From: Flavobacterium salmonis
GTDB taxonomy: Bacteria > Bacteroidota > Bacteroidia > Flavobacteriales > Flavobacteriaceae
Direction of reading: 5' to 3'
Length of the DNA stretch: 64,000 bases
Assembly (NCBI RefSeq): GCF_903819435.1
Contig: NZ_CAIJDP010000083.1
Coordinates: 84,235 to 148,234, forward strand
This document shows, in pieces, positions 18,499-27,805 of the stretch. The translations under genes were made by a program, and so were the position numbers. The notes beneath the pieces were generated by a model that worked only from the letters and a program-made list of their open reading frames with translations, did no database searches and was not told the DNA's origin. Every line of letters begins with the position of its first letter. Position 1 is the first letter of the stretch.

Positions 18499-19686
18499 AT
18501 GAAGAAAGTTATAAATATTATTTCGATTGTTACTATCATATTTTTTAATTCCTGTAAAGGACAAGAGAAAGAACAAGTCAATATAATTACAAATAATCAA
18601 GCCCAAACTACAGTAACGAAAAGCGGAGTGTATTATTATACACCTAATCTTAAAGCAATAGATTCTCTTAAAAAAGCTATGGGAGAAAAGAATTTTTATA
18701 TTACAGCAGACGATAACAATGCCTACTTTTCAGAAATATCCCAAAAATTAGATAACAATCTTATAAAATTAAAATCGAGAAATATTTATTTTGAAAATGA
18801 AAATTTTAATCTAAGTATAGACGCTTTAAAAAATAATTGGGGAATTGTAAAGTACATCAAAGGAAATAAGCCAGTAATATTTTCTTTTGTAGACTATAAT
18901 TTACTTTTAAATGATAAAAATTCAGATAGTAATACACAGGAAAATAATAATTTAATACGAATTGAAAATACTTCATTATTTGTAAATCAAAAAGAGTTTA
19001 AAGATTTAATAATAAATGAAATGTCATTGACTACAAGTTTAGAAATAGTAAATGATGTAAGTTTTTTTTTAACATATGAGTATAATGCATCTTCTACAAA
19101 AATGAAACAAATTTATAGTTTTGTATGTAAGAACAATACTATTTATTTGATATCTAAAGAAATTCTAAAATATAGTAAAGAAGGTTCTTTTTCTAATAAA
19201 GTATATTTAAAAAACTATAAACTAACTAATCAATTATATAGTGATTTGGAAGATATAGGAAGTTCTTTAAATGACTCATTTTTAAAAAATAAATCCTCTG
19301 CTTTTACAAATTTATATAACAATACTTATGAAAAAATTGGTGCTGTAGATTTTACAATAACACATGATGATAAATTTATAAAGGCTCCAATCAATGAGGA
19401 GAAATATATAAAAAACATTAAAATAATTGATACAGATAAATTAAATGATGTTGCTTATTACTTAGAGCAATCAGGAGCTTATAAAGAATTTATATTTTTT
19501 TTAAATAAAATTATAAATGATAATCCTCAAAGGGTTGTAGCATGGTTAAATTTAGCAGATGCTCAATGGGGAAATAATAAAAAAAAGGATGCTAAATTAT
19601 CCTATCAGAGATATATTCATTTAATGGAAATCCTAAATAAGGACATAAAAAAAATACCTCAAAGAGCTTATGAAAGAATTAAATAG
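18499..19686 (+). CDS. Lipoprotein, probable immunity protein (second of three)
   Basis: This 395-residue protein has a lipoprotein signal ending in FNSC (Cys19). The central 250 residues are unassigned. The C-terminus (about 310-390) is a helical, TPR-like hairpin with AWLNLADAQWGNN. It is flanked by the two copies of a 220-base direct repeat and is very AT-rich. It is not obviously similar in sequence to the lipoproteins on either side. Position suggests an immunity or orphan-immunity role against periplasmic T6SS toxins. An unrelated TPR lipoprotein cannot be excluded. Confidence 0.65.
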   Translation: MKKVINIISIVTIIFFNSCKGQEKEQVNIITNNQAQTTVTKSGVYYYTPNLKAIDSLKKAMGEKNFYITADDNNAYFSEISQKLDNNLIKLKSRNIYFENENFNLSIDALKNNWGIVKYIKGNKPVIFSFVDYNLLLNDKNSDSNTQENNNLIRIENTSLFVNQKEFKDLIINEMSLTTSLEIVNDVSFFLTYEYNASSTKMKQIYSFVCKNNTIYLISKEILKYSKEGSFSNKVYLKNYKLTNQLYSDLEDIGSSLNDSFLKNKSSAFTNLYNNTYEKIGAVDFTITHDDKFIKAPINEEKYIKNIKIIDTDKLNDVAYYLEQSGAYKEFIFFLNKIINDNPQRVVAWLNLADAQWGNNKKKDAKLSYQRYIHLMEILNKDIKKIPQRAYERIK

Positions 19687-19713
19687 ATACAATCATATAT
19701 GTTAGCTTTACTT

Positions 19714-19932
19714 GATATCACTGATTTTAAATCAGTTACCGCAAAGTAAATTGATAAAGAAAAAGTGAAAATGAAAGCAACGATAAAAAACAGAGTGACC
19801 TATATAATTTGGAATAGGCACGGATTTAAAATCTGCGATATCAGGTTAGATAAGAACTAAATATAAAGTTCCTTGAAATATTGAAAAAAGCCTTAGCTAA
19901 CATAGGTGTTATGCTTTTTGTTAGCTGAGGGA
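19714..19932 (+). repeat. Direct repeat copy B after the second immunity-type gene
   Basis: This is the second copy of the repeat at 18263-18482. It has the same inner palindrome (19819-19839) and the same terminal hairpin CCTTAGCTAAC/GTTAGCTGAGG. Its left palindrome is degenerate. It starts 28 bases after the preceding stop codon; copy A starts 36 bases after its gene. Confidence 0.9.
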
Positions 19933-20029
19933 ATTTTATAAAATGAAAATTTAATATTCCAAGGAGGAATGGAAAAATTATAAAGGTTAAGCTTTAGTGA
20001 CGGAGCAAAAATTATAATAACTTAAAACG

Positions 20030-21310
20030 ATGTATAAATATTTGATATTTTTATTTTTAATCCTGACTTCATGTAAATTAGAATCTCAAGAAAGTCTTGT
20101 TTCAATTACTGAATTAAAAACTGCTTATTTAAAAAAGGATGATCTTTTATTTATTAAAAAGTTCCCTAAAAATTATAAACAATTTGTTAGTTATTTTGGT
20201 TGGAATGAAAGCCTGGGTAAACCTAATCCATTGTATAATGAAAGTGAAAAATATATTAATTTATTCTTTTTAATAGTTACAAAGAAAGAAAACAAAGAAT
20301 CACTAAAACTTATTGTTGATATTGGGATAAATGGGAACTATCAAGCCGATGCGGTTAGTTATTTTAGAAGAAAAACGGAAGAGCTATTTATCCAAACTCC
20401 TAATTTAGCATGCAACTTGCTTAAAAACAGGAACATTCAAGAAGTGGATAGTTTTTGGCATTATTATTTCGACTCCCCTCAACCAACTAAAGTTATTCCA
20501 AAATATTTTAGCAATTTAACTAATGAATGTAGTTCAATATATAAATCTATAGATAAACAAATCAAACTAATTCAAAATGAAAATGTTATTTCAGAAGTTA
20601 CCAGTATTAGTCAAACTAACAAGTTAAAAAAAATAACAGACTTTATACCAAAAGATTATTTTGTTTTAGACAGCTTGTCTGGATATATAAATAAAGACAA
20701 TTTCCAGGATAAAATAATAATATTAGCAAGCGAAAAAGAATACAAGAACAACAGCCCAAGAACACTAATTATTCTGATAAATGACGGTATCGGAGGATAT
20801 GTTTTAAAAATCAAAAATCAAAATGTTATACCATGTTTAAGATGTAGTGGGAGGACTGGAGGAGAAGACTCTTATAATGATTTATTATTCAATAAAAATT
20901 TATTTTCTTTTACTCAGTTAAGAATAAATGATTCCGAATTAATTGAAAATAAATATACTTTTCAAATTATTGAAGGAGAAGTTATACTTGATAATGTTAT
21001 CATAAGTAAATCGGGTCTATACAATGATAAAGTTCCAAAAGAAAGGAAAACAATCAATAATTTAAAGGTAAATATTAGTGATTTTAATTATAATGATTTT
21101 AAAAATAATTTTACAATTAGGTTAAAAATCGCTGATCCCGACGGATATACTAATTTAAGAAAAGAAAAGAATTCAACTTCTTTTATTTTGGAAAAAGTAA
21201 AAACAGGTGAATTTGTTGAAGTTGTTAAACAATCAGGAGACTGGTATTTAGTAAAAACAAAATCGGGTAAAGAAGGATATATTTTTAAAACAAAAACAGT
21301 GTCGGAATAA
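20030..21310 (+). CDS. SH3-domain lipoprotein, probable immunity protein (third of three)
   Basis: This is a 426-residue lipoprotein whose signal ends in LTSC (Cys15). A central helical region is followed, at about 200-330, by a segment with INKDNFQDKIIIL and a CLRCSGRTGG turn. The last 60 residues form a bacterial SH3 domain (TGEFVEVVKQSGDWYLVKT, then GKEGYIF), a fold that often binds cell-wall peptides. An SH3-bearing lipoprotein could shield peptidoglycan or block the M23 domain of the nearby effector. A remnant of the local repeat follows its stop codon. Confidence 0.7.
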   Translation: MYKYLIFLFLILTSCKLESQESLVSITELKTAYLKKDDLLFIKKFPKNYKQFVSYFGWNESLGKPNPLYNESEKYINLFFLIVTKKENKESLKLIVDIGINGNYQADAVSYFRRKTEELFIQTPNLACNLLKNRNIQEVDSFWHYYFDSPQPTKVIPKYFSNLTNECSSIYKSIDKQIKLIQNENVISEVTSISQTNKLKKITDFIPKDYFVLDSLSGYINKDNFQDKIIILASEKEYKNNSPRTLIILINDGIGGYVLKIKNQNVIPCLRCSGRTGGEDSYNDLLFNKNLFSFTQLRINDSELIENKYTFQIIEGEVILDNVIISKSGLYNDKVPKERKTINNLKVNISDFNYNDFKNNFTIRLKIADPDGYTNLRKEKNSTSFILEKVKTGEFVEVVKQSGDWYLVKTKSGKEGYIFKTKTVSE

Positions 21311-21315
21311 ACCCC

Positions 21316-21352
21316 GAATAGCATGGATTTGCAATCCGTTCTCACGAGTTAC
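21316..21352 (+). repeat. Partial third copy of the immunity-array repeat
   Basis: Only the left end is present. The palindrome GCATGGATT-TGC-AATCCGTTC (21321-21341) aligns with the start of repeat A, right after the stop codon of the third lipoprotein gene. The remainder of the repeat is missing. Confidence 0.65.
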
Positions 21353-21576
21353 AGATCCATTGTAATTAATGGAAGAAAGGAAAAACATCTCTTCAAATTT
21401 AGAAGATATCAAATAAAAAAAAGAATAAGGCTTTTTGAATATGATTAGGATAATTTGCGAATAAATTATTTTTTTTAAGGTTAAACTTGTTTAATTAAAA
21501 TAATTAACCCAAAAAATCTTTAAATGATACGATTAACATATATAATAACATAAGTAATTTTAATAAAAAAGTATAA

Positions 21577-22740
21577 ATGAAATTTAAATTAGTAATCCCT
21601 TTTTTAGCTCTGGCTTTTAGTAATAATGTAGGCGCACAAGATATATCTGTACAAGTATTGTCAGCAGTCGAAAAAGATAAAGTGATTAGTAATGCAGAAG
21701 TAATGATTCAGAGAAATGGTGAATCATCAACAAAGAGTTTGACAAACAATCAGGGCAGAACCACAATTAATAGTGGATTTCCGGATGATTCAAACACATT
21801 GTTAATTATCAAAAAAGACAACTATTCGAGTTTGGTGGTAAAATGCCCTTGCAATGATATGACGTATGCGCTGAGTCCGTACATGAAAAACTTAGACGGA
21901 ATGAGAATAGTGTTGAACTGGGGTAAAAATCCGTACGATTTAGATTCGCATTTAACTTTTCCGGGGAATCACATCTATTTTCAGCATCAAAAGGGATCTT
22001 CCTCAAATCTGGATGTAGACGATACAGATAGTTACGGTCCGGAAACGATAACAATTGAAAACAAAAGGTTTGGAGAGACCTATCATTATTTTGTTCACGA
22101 TTTCAGCAATAAGGATAATCTCAGCTCAAATAAATTGTCAGCCAGTGGTGCAAAAGTCTTTGTATATGTAGGACAGTCGTTAGTAAAGACCTATTACATT
22201 CCTAAAAATAAGACAGGGAATGTTTGGAATTTATTCAAAATAAATGAAAATGGAGAAATTGTCGATATCAACAATGTTATTTCTAAAACTACCCAGGATA
22301 TAGGAATCAATTACGCTGATAATGACAGAGAGGAAGAAGTATACGTTTCAAATGAAGATAAGAAAAGAGCATTGCAGTTAAACAGAAAAGGGGATCAGGC
22401 CTATCAAAATAAAGATGTTGATGCAGCTTTGGAATTTTATAAGCAAGCGATAGAATACTATCCAACATTTGGTCAGGCATACGGAAATTTAGGTCTTATG
22501 TATATCAAAAAAGGGTATAAGGCAGAAGCGATTTACGCAAACAGAAAAGCAATAACGTATGCATCGGGCAATTCAATAAACACTACAAAAGCCAGTGCTT
22601 ATTACAATATTGCTAAAATTTTTGAAAACGCAAATGATTTTGAAGAAGCCTTAAACTACTACAAACTCGCCAAAGAATTAAAAGAAAATACAGTTTATGA
22701 TAATGCGATTATCAGAGTTAAAAATAAAATAGCACAATAA
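21577..22740 (+). CDS. Exported protein with YfaP-like and TPR domains, T6SS-associated
   Basis: This 387-residue protein has a cleavable signal peptide (residues 1-20, ending VGAQ; no lipobox). Residues 25-100 look like a carboxypeptidase-regulatory-type beta sandwich. Residues 105-205 match the YfaP/DUF2135 style (VLNWGKNPYDLDSHLTFPG, then FVHDFSN). Residues 265-385 hold at least two or three TPR units (AYGNLGLMYIKKGYKAEAIY). It is the first gene of the block that runs into tssK, so it is probably a periplasmic part of the T6SSiii envelope complex. The precise Tss name cannot be assigned. Confidence 0.7.
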   Translation: MKFKLVIPFLALAFSNNVGAQDISVQVLSAVEKDKVISNAEVMIQRNGESSTKSLTNNQGRTTINSGFPDDSNTLLIIKKDNYSSLVVKCPCNDMTYALSPYMKNLDGMRIVLNWGKNPYDLDSHLTFPGNHIYFQHQKGSSSNLDVDDTDSYGPETITIENKRFGETYHYFVHDFSNKDNLSSNKLSASGAKVFVYVGQSLVKTYYIPKNKTGNVWNLFKINENGEIVDINNVISKTTQDIGINYADNDREEEVYVSNEDKKRALQLNRKGDQAYQNKDVDAALEFYKQAIEYYPTFGQAYGNLGLMYIKKGYKAEAIYANRKAITYASGNSINTTKASAYYNIAKIFENANDFEEALNYYKLAKELKENTVYDNAIIRVKNKIAQ

Positions 22741-22770
22741 AGCTTTGTTTAAAAAAAACACATAAAAGAT

Positions 22771-23940
22771 ATGATAGAAAAATTAAATCATTTTCCCGTA
22801 AACTGGATTGACGGGATGAAAATAAACAAAAGCCATTTCTTATCCATGCAGGACAATGTTTCTGAATTGGTAAATGATGCAATAGGAATTCATACCACAC
22901 CTATGAGTTATGGGTTACTCGATTCCGGAAATCAAAATAAGGAGGCTACAAAAATCACACTCGGAATTGACAATCACAAATTACTACGTGTTCGTGTAGA
23001 AGAATGTCATGCCATTACTCCAAACGGTTCAAGAATTGAAATCAGCAGGAGCAGTACAGACACATTAGATCTTCAGGTTCCATATCCGGAGGATACTTAT
23101 GAAATCAAAGAAGGAGAACAATTGGTATTGCTGGCTTGTATCTCGGTTAATTCTAAAAAAAGAATTCCGTTTGGAGAGCCCGATCCTGAGGAAGTTCCGC
23201 CAAGATATCCATACACGCAACCCGAATATAAACTTCACCTGATTAAAGCAGAGGAGTTTCGTTCCGGAATAGGTTACGGAGGTTTTTATCTGGCTATAGG
23301 TAAAGTTTTAATAGGCGATACGACAATCCTTGACGAAAATTATATTCCGCCATCAGTAACTGTTGCCTGCCATCCAAAACTGGTTGATATGCATGCGCAG
23401 ATTGCACGTATGTTTGGACAGATAGAAATTTACTCGGTTCAGATTTCTCAAAAAATTAACCGTATTCAGCAATCTGGAATTTTGCCTCAGACTGTAATTC
23501 AGTTAACAGATACAACCAGTTATTATTTAGGAAGTTGTCTTACGCAGTTTCGTTGGTTCTCGCTGCATCAGCATCCTGCTGCAATGCTGACTACCGTTGT
23601 ATCATTTGCAAGAGTCATCAAAAATTTTATTGATTCAAAATCGGGAGCGGGTAAAGAGGAACTGCTAAATTATTTTGCCGAATGGTGCGATATGTCGCAA
23701 GGAGAGTTAGAAATGCTTTTTACATCCCTTATTAACTCCGGATACGATCATGTACATATTGATAAAACGACAACGCTGGTCATGAACTTCCTGATTAAAA
23801 TTGAGAAGTTGTACGAAACCTTGAATAAACTGGATTACATAGGTAAGAAGAAAGAAAATATCGAATTATTTGTTGCTGAAACAGATCAGAAAGATATTGT
23901 TCATACTTCTAAACGACACAGTTTCTTCATTAAAGATTAA
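22771..23940 (+). CDS. tssK: T6SS baseplate subunit TssK
   Basis: This is a 389-residue cytoplasmic baseplate adaptor that links the wedge to the membrane complex. The N-terminus is typical of the family (PVNWIDGMKINKSHFLSM), followed by TPNGSRIEI and a central VTVACHPKLVDMHAQIARMF. The C-terminal helical domain includes WFSLHQHPAAMLTTVVSFAR. It lies directly before tssO, tssB and tssC, the usual T6SSiii order. It is slightly shorter than proteobacterial TssK, as is common in this subtype. Confidence 0.9.
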   Translation: MIEKLNHFPVNWIDGMKINKSHFLSMQDNVSELVNDAIGIHTTPMSYGLLDSGNQNKEATKITLGIDNHKLLRVRVEECHAITPNGSRIEISRSSTDTLDLQVPYPEDTYEIKEGEQLVLLACISVNSKKRIPFGEPDPEEVPPRYPYTQPEYKLHLIKAEEFRSGIGYGGFYLAIGKVLIGDTTILDENYIPPSVTVACHPKLVDMHAQIARMFGQIEIYSVQISQKINRIQQSGILPQTVIQLTDTTSYYLGSCLTQFRWFSLHQHPAAMLTTVVSFARVIKNFIDSKSGAGKEELLNYFAEWCDMSQGELEMLFTSLINSGYDHVHIDKTTTLVMNFLIKIEKLYETLNKLDYIGKKKENIELFVAETDQKDIVHTSKRHSFFIKD

Positions 23941-23962
23941 AAAATAATTACGAATAATAAAT

Positions 23963-24475
23963 ATGGAAGTATTAAATAAACAAGAACGTCAAAAAGCATT
24001 TATAGCTTTTTTAATAGCCTTTATCCTCACTTTTTCAGTGATGTTAATTGCAGTATCATTTAATTTTTATATGCCAAAAGCAGAAAATAAATTGCTTAAG
24101 GCAGAAAACGAAATGATGAAAAGGGAATACGATTATCAAACCAATTTTTCGGTAAAAATTGACAGTATCAGAATGACTATTGATTCGATCAATTCACCAA
24201 AAGTAGATAATGATTTTCAGCAGCGTCTGGCGAATGTTATGATTGCCAATATGTATCAGAAAATTCCAAAAGACACTACAGACAATAAAAAGCTGTATAA
24301 CAATATTATTCTCGCATACAAGAATATTATCGACTATAAAAAACAGATTAGAAGCCTTACACACAACTCACACCTTATAGACAGTTTGAACCAATCGGCA
24401 AAAACGTATAAAGAAGAGTTGGAAAAAGTAAGCAGGGATTTGGACGTCTGCCGTCAGATTTATCAAAATCAATAA
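23963..24475 (+). CDS. tssO: T6SSiii transmembrane protein TssO
   Basis: This 170-residue bitopic protein has one N-terminal membrane helix (about residues 12-33, FIAFLIAFILTFSVMLIAV), then a periplasmic coiled-coil part (KLLKAENEMMKREYD; LDVCRQIYQ at the end). Size, topology and its place between tssK and tssB fit TssO, a part of the trans-envelope complex that replaces TssJLM in Bacteroidota. The spacing to both neighbours is short, so it belongs to the tssK-tssC transcription unit. Confidence 0.85.
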   Translation: MEVLNKQERQKAFIAFLIAFILTFSVMLIAVSFNFYMPKAENKLLKAENEMMKREYDYQTNFSVKIDSIRMTIDSINSPKVDNDFQQRLANVMIANMYQKIPKDTTDNKKLYNNIILAYKNIIDYKKQIRSLTHNSHLIDSLNQSAKTYKEELEKVSRDLDVCRQIYQNQ

Positions 24476-24527
24476 TTAGAATTTAGAGTAAAAAGAATTA
24501 ATAGAATAATCACTAAAATTAAAAATT

Positions 24528-24977
24528 ATGTTATCAAATTATGGAATTGGAGGTAATGAAGTAAAATTAGATGCTGATGAAGCAATCATTGCTATCCCTC
24601 AAAACAGAACACTTGTTGCGCAGAAATTAACAGTTGATGCGCCTATTAAACCAGAATTGGTTGAAGGAATTACAAGTATCGAAAAAGCATTTGAACACTT
24701 TAAGCCAGAAGTAAAAGTAAACTTTGAAACTGCTGAAGGTGCAACAAAAGTAGAAGCTTTAAATTTTAAAAACCTGGGAGATTTTGGAATAAAAGGAATT
24801 ACATCACAAAGCAATTTCCTGTCTGAACTGGAAACAGAAAAAGATCAGTATCAAAAAATCATCCGTCAGTTAAAATCAAACAAAATCCTGAAAGCGGCTT
24901 TAGAAGACGGAGAAGCAAAAAAAGCTTTATTAGAAAGTCTTGGAACACTTATCAATGAACTAAAACAAAATAAATAA
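24528..24977 (+). CDS. tssB: T6SS contractile sheath small subunit TssB
   Basis: TssB (VipA-like) combines with TssC to form the contractile sheath. The 149-residue protein has the family centre VEALNFKNLGDFGIKGI and the C-terminal helix pattern LKSNKILKAALEDGEAKKALLE. It is followed after 20 bases by tssC, the invariable partner. No signal or membrane segment is present. Confidence 0.92.
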   Translation: MLSNYGIGGNEVKLDADEAIIAIPQNRTLVAQKLTVDAPIKPELVEGITSIEKAFEHFKPEVKVNFETAEGATKVEALNFKNLGDFGIKGITSQSNFLSELETEKDQYQKIIRQLKSNKILKAALEDGEAKKALLESLGTLINELKQNK

Positions 24978-24997
24978 AATTTTAAAAATACGAAGAG

Positions 24998-26374
24998 ATG
25001 TCAAATAAAGAAGCATATAAAAATAACGACAGCGATACCGCAGTATTAGAGCCTAGAGTAATTGCCGGAGCAGGTTCAATTGAAAAAAATGTTGAAAAAC
25101 TGGCTAAATACGGTGGTTTTGATTTATTGGAAATGTCAATTGAAGGAATTCAGAATCTTAATCCGGAGAGAAAAGCAAGAAGAAAAATTTTCCTTGGAGA
25201 AGTAAATAAAGCAAAAGAAAGAGAAACACTTTTAAAGACTTTAGAATTATGGTCTTCAGTTTTAAGCAGCAACGATGCTTTGACTGATATGGTGGCACAA
25301 AGTGAAGACAAAAGCAAAGAGTCTGAAGCATTGTTGAAAAAGAACCTGGCGAAAGCAGTTGAGGATACAAGAGAAATCGAGGCAGCTTACAGAACAGTTG
25401 CATTGTTCTTCAAAAACACAGAAACTGATAAAGTAAAAAATGTAACGATTGTAAATGCTGATTTAGAGCAATTAAAAGATCTTGACAATACACGTTTTAT
25501 CGATGCAATTCACTCTGAACTCGTAGATAATTACGATCGTTTAGACCTTAAAAACAACTACGGTATTTTGGTAATTCCTGGTTATTTAGGTTCAAACAAA
25601 GTAATCGAAAAATGGGCAAAAATTGCACATGAAAATAAAGTAATGCTGGTTACAGATTTCGAGCACCTTGATGAACCGGATGATGTAATGGAAATGTTTG
25701 ATGCAGCTTCTTTAACAGGTGGAGATGTGTACCGTTCTAACGTAATTATGACTTGTAACTGGTTAGTAGGACGTGGCAGATTTGACCAGATTGGAGAAAA
25801 TGAAGATTTACACATAGCACCTTCTGCAGCACTTGCAGGAAAAATTTATAAAACGTTGATGTCTCAGGTTACAGCCGGTAAAAAATTCGGTGGAATCAAC
25901 GAAGTTGACGGAGTAAAATTTGACCTTAAGAAAAGTGAAATCGCAAACCTTGAAAACTTAGGATTGGTTCCTATGGTAAACGAGTACGGAAAAGTAATGG
26001 CTTTCTCTGCCAAAACATTATTCAGCGGTGATAATTTAGGATTGCAGACCTACTCAGTTGTTCGTGTTTTTGATTACGTTACCAAAGTATTAATGGATTT
26101 CCTTAATCGTCGTGCTTTCGAAAACTTTACAGCAAAAACGCGTAAAGAAATCATGAATCAGATTGTGGCTTTCCTTGACGGAATCACAGGTCCTGACAAA
26201 TTGATTGAAAATTTTGAAATCCGCAGATTCGAGCAGGATCCAATTCAAAAAGACAGAATTTATATGGATATCCATATGAAACCTTATTTCCCTGCAAAAA
26301 ACTTCCTTATCAAAATGGATGGACACAAAGGAGATGACGGAACTGAATGGGATACAGATTACGAACAAAAATAA
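24998..26374 (+). CDS. tssC: T6SS contractile sheath large subunit TssC
   Basis: TssC (VipB-like; DUF5458-type in Bacteroidota) is a 458-residue sheath protein. The N-terminal helices pair with TssB. The core contains NYGILVIPGYLGSN and MTCNWLVGRGRFDQIGE, and the C-terminus ends in DIHMKPYFPAKNFLIKMDGH, a strong family mark. A perfect hairpin terminator follows the stop codon, so the tssK-tssC unit appears to end here. Confidence 0.93.
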   Translation: MSNKEAYKNNDSDTAVLEPRVIAGAGSIEKNVEKLAKYGGFDLLEMSIEGIQNLNPERKARRKIFLGEVNKAKERETLLKTLELWSSVLSSNDALTDMVAQSEDKSKESEALLKKNLAKAVEDTREIEAAYRTVALFFKNTETDKVKNVTIVNADLEQLKDLDNTRFIDAIHSELVDNYDRLDLKNNYGILVIPGYLGSNKVIEKWAKIAHENKVMLVTDFEHLDEPDDVMEMFDAASLTGGDVYRSNVIMTCNWLVGRGRFDQIGENEDLHIAPSAALAGKIYKTLMSQVTAGKKFGGINEVDGVKFDLKKSEIANLENLGLVPMVNEYGKVMAFSAKTLFSGDNLGLQTYSVVRVFDYVTKVLMDFLNRRAFENFTAKTRKEIMNQIVAFLDGITGPDKLIENFEIRRFEQDPIQKDRIYMDIHMKPYFPAKNFLIKMDGHKGDDGTEWDTDYEQK

Positions 26375-26390
26375 TAGTAATAGCTCTATA

Positions 26391-26421
26391 AAAAGGAAAC
26401 ATATTTTTATGTTTCCTTTTT
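26391..26421 (+). terminator. Terminator after tssC
   Basis: This is a perfect 13-bp stem, AAAAGGAAACATA/TATGTTTCCTTTT, with a 4-base loop and a T run. It is symmetrical enough to work on both strands. It lies 17 bases after the tssC stop. Confidence 0.88.
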
Positions 26422-26469
26422 AAACAAAACATTGATCTTTTGAATGGTCAAACCAAATAATTCAAATTT

Positions 26470-26997
26470 ATGAACCTACTTAAAATTTTCCTTGCAATCA
26501 TTGTATTGTTAACAGCTTCAAATTCGGTTAAAGCTCAAAAAATGCCTGTATTAAGTGAAATAAACTGCCCTGTTTCGCAAAATGACTTATTGCTTTCGGG
26601 GAAACTTTTTGCAAGTGCACCTCCAATTTTGTTAAGAGTTTTTAATGAAGATTCTGAATACGCAGTATTGCAGCTTGGGAAAAGAAAAAGTAGATTGTAT
26701 CTATACTTCAAAATATTCACAGATAATGTTTGTGTAAAGCAGGAACAGCCATTAGAACTTTATTTCAAAAATGGAGACATGTATGTTTTAAAGAATTCGT
26801 TTGCAGTAAACTGTGACGGTACAGCTGTTATGGAACTCACAGGTGCAGATATAAAAAAGCTTAATGCTAATACGATTAATTCGATAAAATTTTACACTCT
26901 TAAAAGAGATTATGAGTTTAGTCCTAGTGCTGCCGATAATCAGAATTTCAAACACTATCTCAATTGTTTGAAAGTGTATAAGATTAGAAAAAAGTAG
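26470..26997 (+). CDS. Exported protein of unknown function in the T6SS locus
   Basis: This 175-residue protein has a signal peptide (residues 1-23, ending VKAQ) and no lipobox. The mature part is beta-rich with four cysteines (INCPV, NVCVK, VNCDG, LNCLK) that could form two disulfides. I recognise no family. It follows the tssC terminator and precedes two genes leading to tssE, so a periplasmic structural role in the T6SSiii envelope complex is plausible but unproven. Confidence 0.6.
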   Translation: MNLLKIFLAIIVLLTASNSVKAQKMPVLSEINCPVSQNDLLLSGKLFASAPPILLRVFNEDSEYAVLQLGKRKSRLYLYFKIFTDNVCVKQEQPLELYFKNGDMYVLKNSFAVNCDGTAVMELTGADIKKLNANTINSIKFYTLKRDYEFSPSAADNQNFKHYLNCLKVYKIRKK

Positions 26998-27079
26998 CGT
27001 TAGTTTAAAATTTCAAATAGTTTATGGACAAACTCTTTTTTCAAATAAAATTTAAATTCATCACATAAATAGCTAAAAT

Positions 27080-27793
27080 ATGCCATTTCCAGAATTAAAT
27101 CTTTCATTAGGACTTACAGATAACAAAGGTTCTGTTTTTTATGCAGGCAGCGGAGAAGGCGATGTAGTTGTCAGAACAGATTCGGCTTTAAAGAAGCATA
27201 CGATAAGTATCATAATTTCAGAGCAGGAAGTGGGAACAGTAAATCTCAAAACATTTTTTGAAAGCTCTGAAATTCCTGTAGAAATTGAAGTTCCAACGTA
27301 TCAAATGATTGTAACTGATGATAAAACCAATGAAAAAGAAATATATAAAGTTACACGTGATACATTTTTCTATAAAGAGAAAACCACAAAAAAAGGAATT
27401 TGGAGTTTTTTTGGACTGAAATTTTTAGCTCCAAAGAATTTTCTTTTTGAAAATATCCCTTTTGAACCTTTAAAAGAAGAAATAGAAGTGTTTGATATTT
27501 CAAAATACAGAAAATTAAATGACGAAGAACTCTGTTATACTTTTCAAAAAGAAAATCAAAACATTCAGCTTTTTGCCGGCGATATCAATACACTGAAAAT
27601 TGAAAAAGGAACAAGCTATTTTATTATTGTTGACGAAAATAAAGGCAAACGTTTTATTGGTGATATTTTGTATCGTGAGAAATTTCTGAAACTTACTCCA
27701 AAAGTAGCACTCAGTATTATTAAGAGGAAAAAAGTTTCTAAAGCTATAGAAACAGGATATAACGGAAAAACGGACAGGGTAATTTATATTTAA
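27080..27793 (+). CDS. Unrecognised cytoplasmic protein between T6SS genes
   Basis: This 237-residue protein has no signal peptide and no membrane helix. It starts MPFPELNLSLGLTDNKGSVF. The sequence is beta-strand-rich with a long charged centre (TKKGIWSFFGLKFLAPKNFL) and a basic end. It lies 12 bases before tssE and would be co-translated with it. A role in baseplate or sheath assembly is suggested only by position. I cannot name a family. Confidence 0.6.
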   Translation: MPFPELNLSLGLTDNKGSVFYAGSGEGDVVVRTDSALKKHTISIIISEQEVGTVNLKTFFESSEIPVEIEVPTYQMIVTDDKTNEKEIYKVTRDTFFYKEKTTKKGIWSFFGLKFLAPKNFLFENIPFEPLKEEIEVFDISKYRKLNDEELCYTFQKENQNIQLFAGDINTLKIEKGTSYFIIVDENKGKRFIGDILYREKFLKLTPKVALSIIKRKKVSKAIETGYNGKTDRVIYI

Positions 27794-27805
27794 ATTGAGA
27801 AGAAT

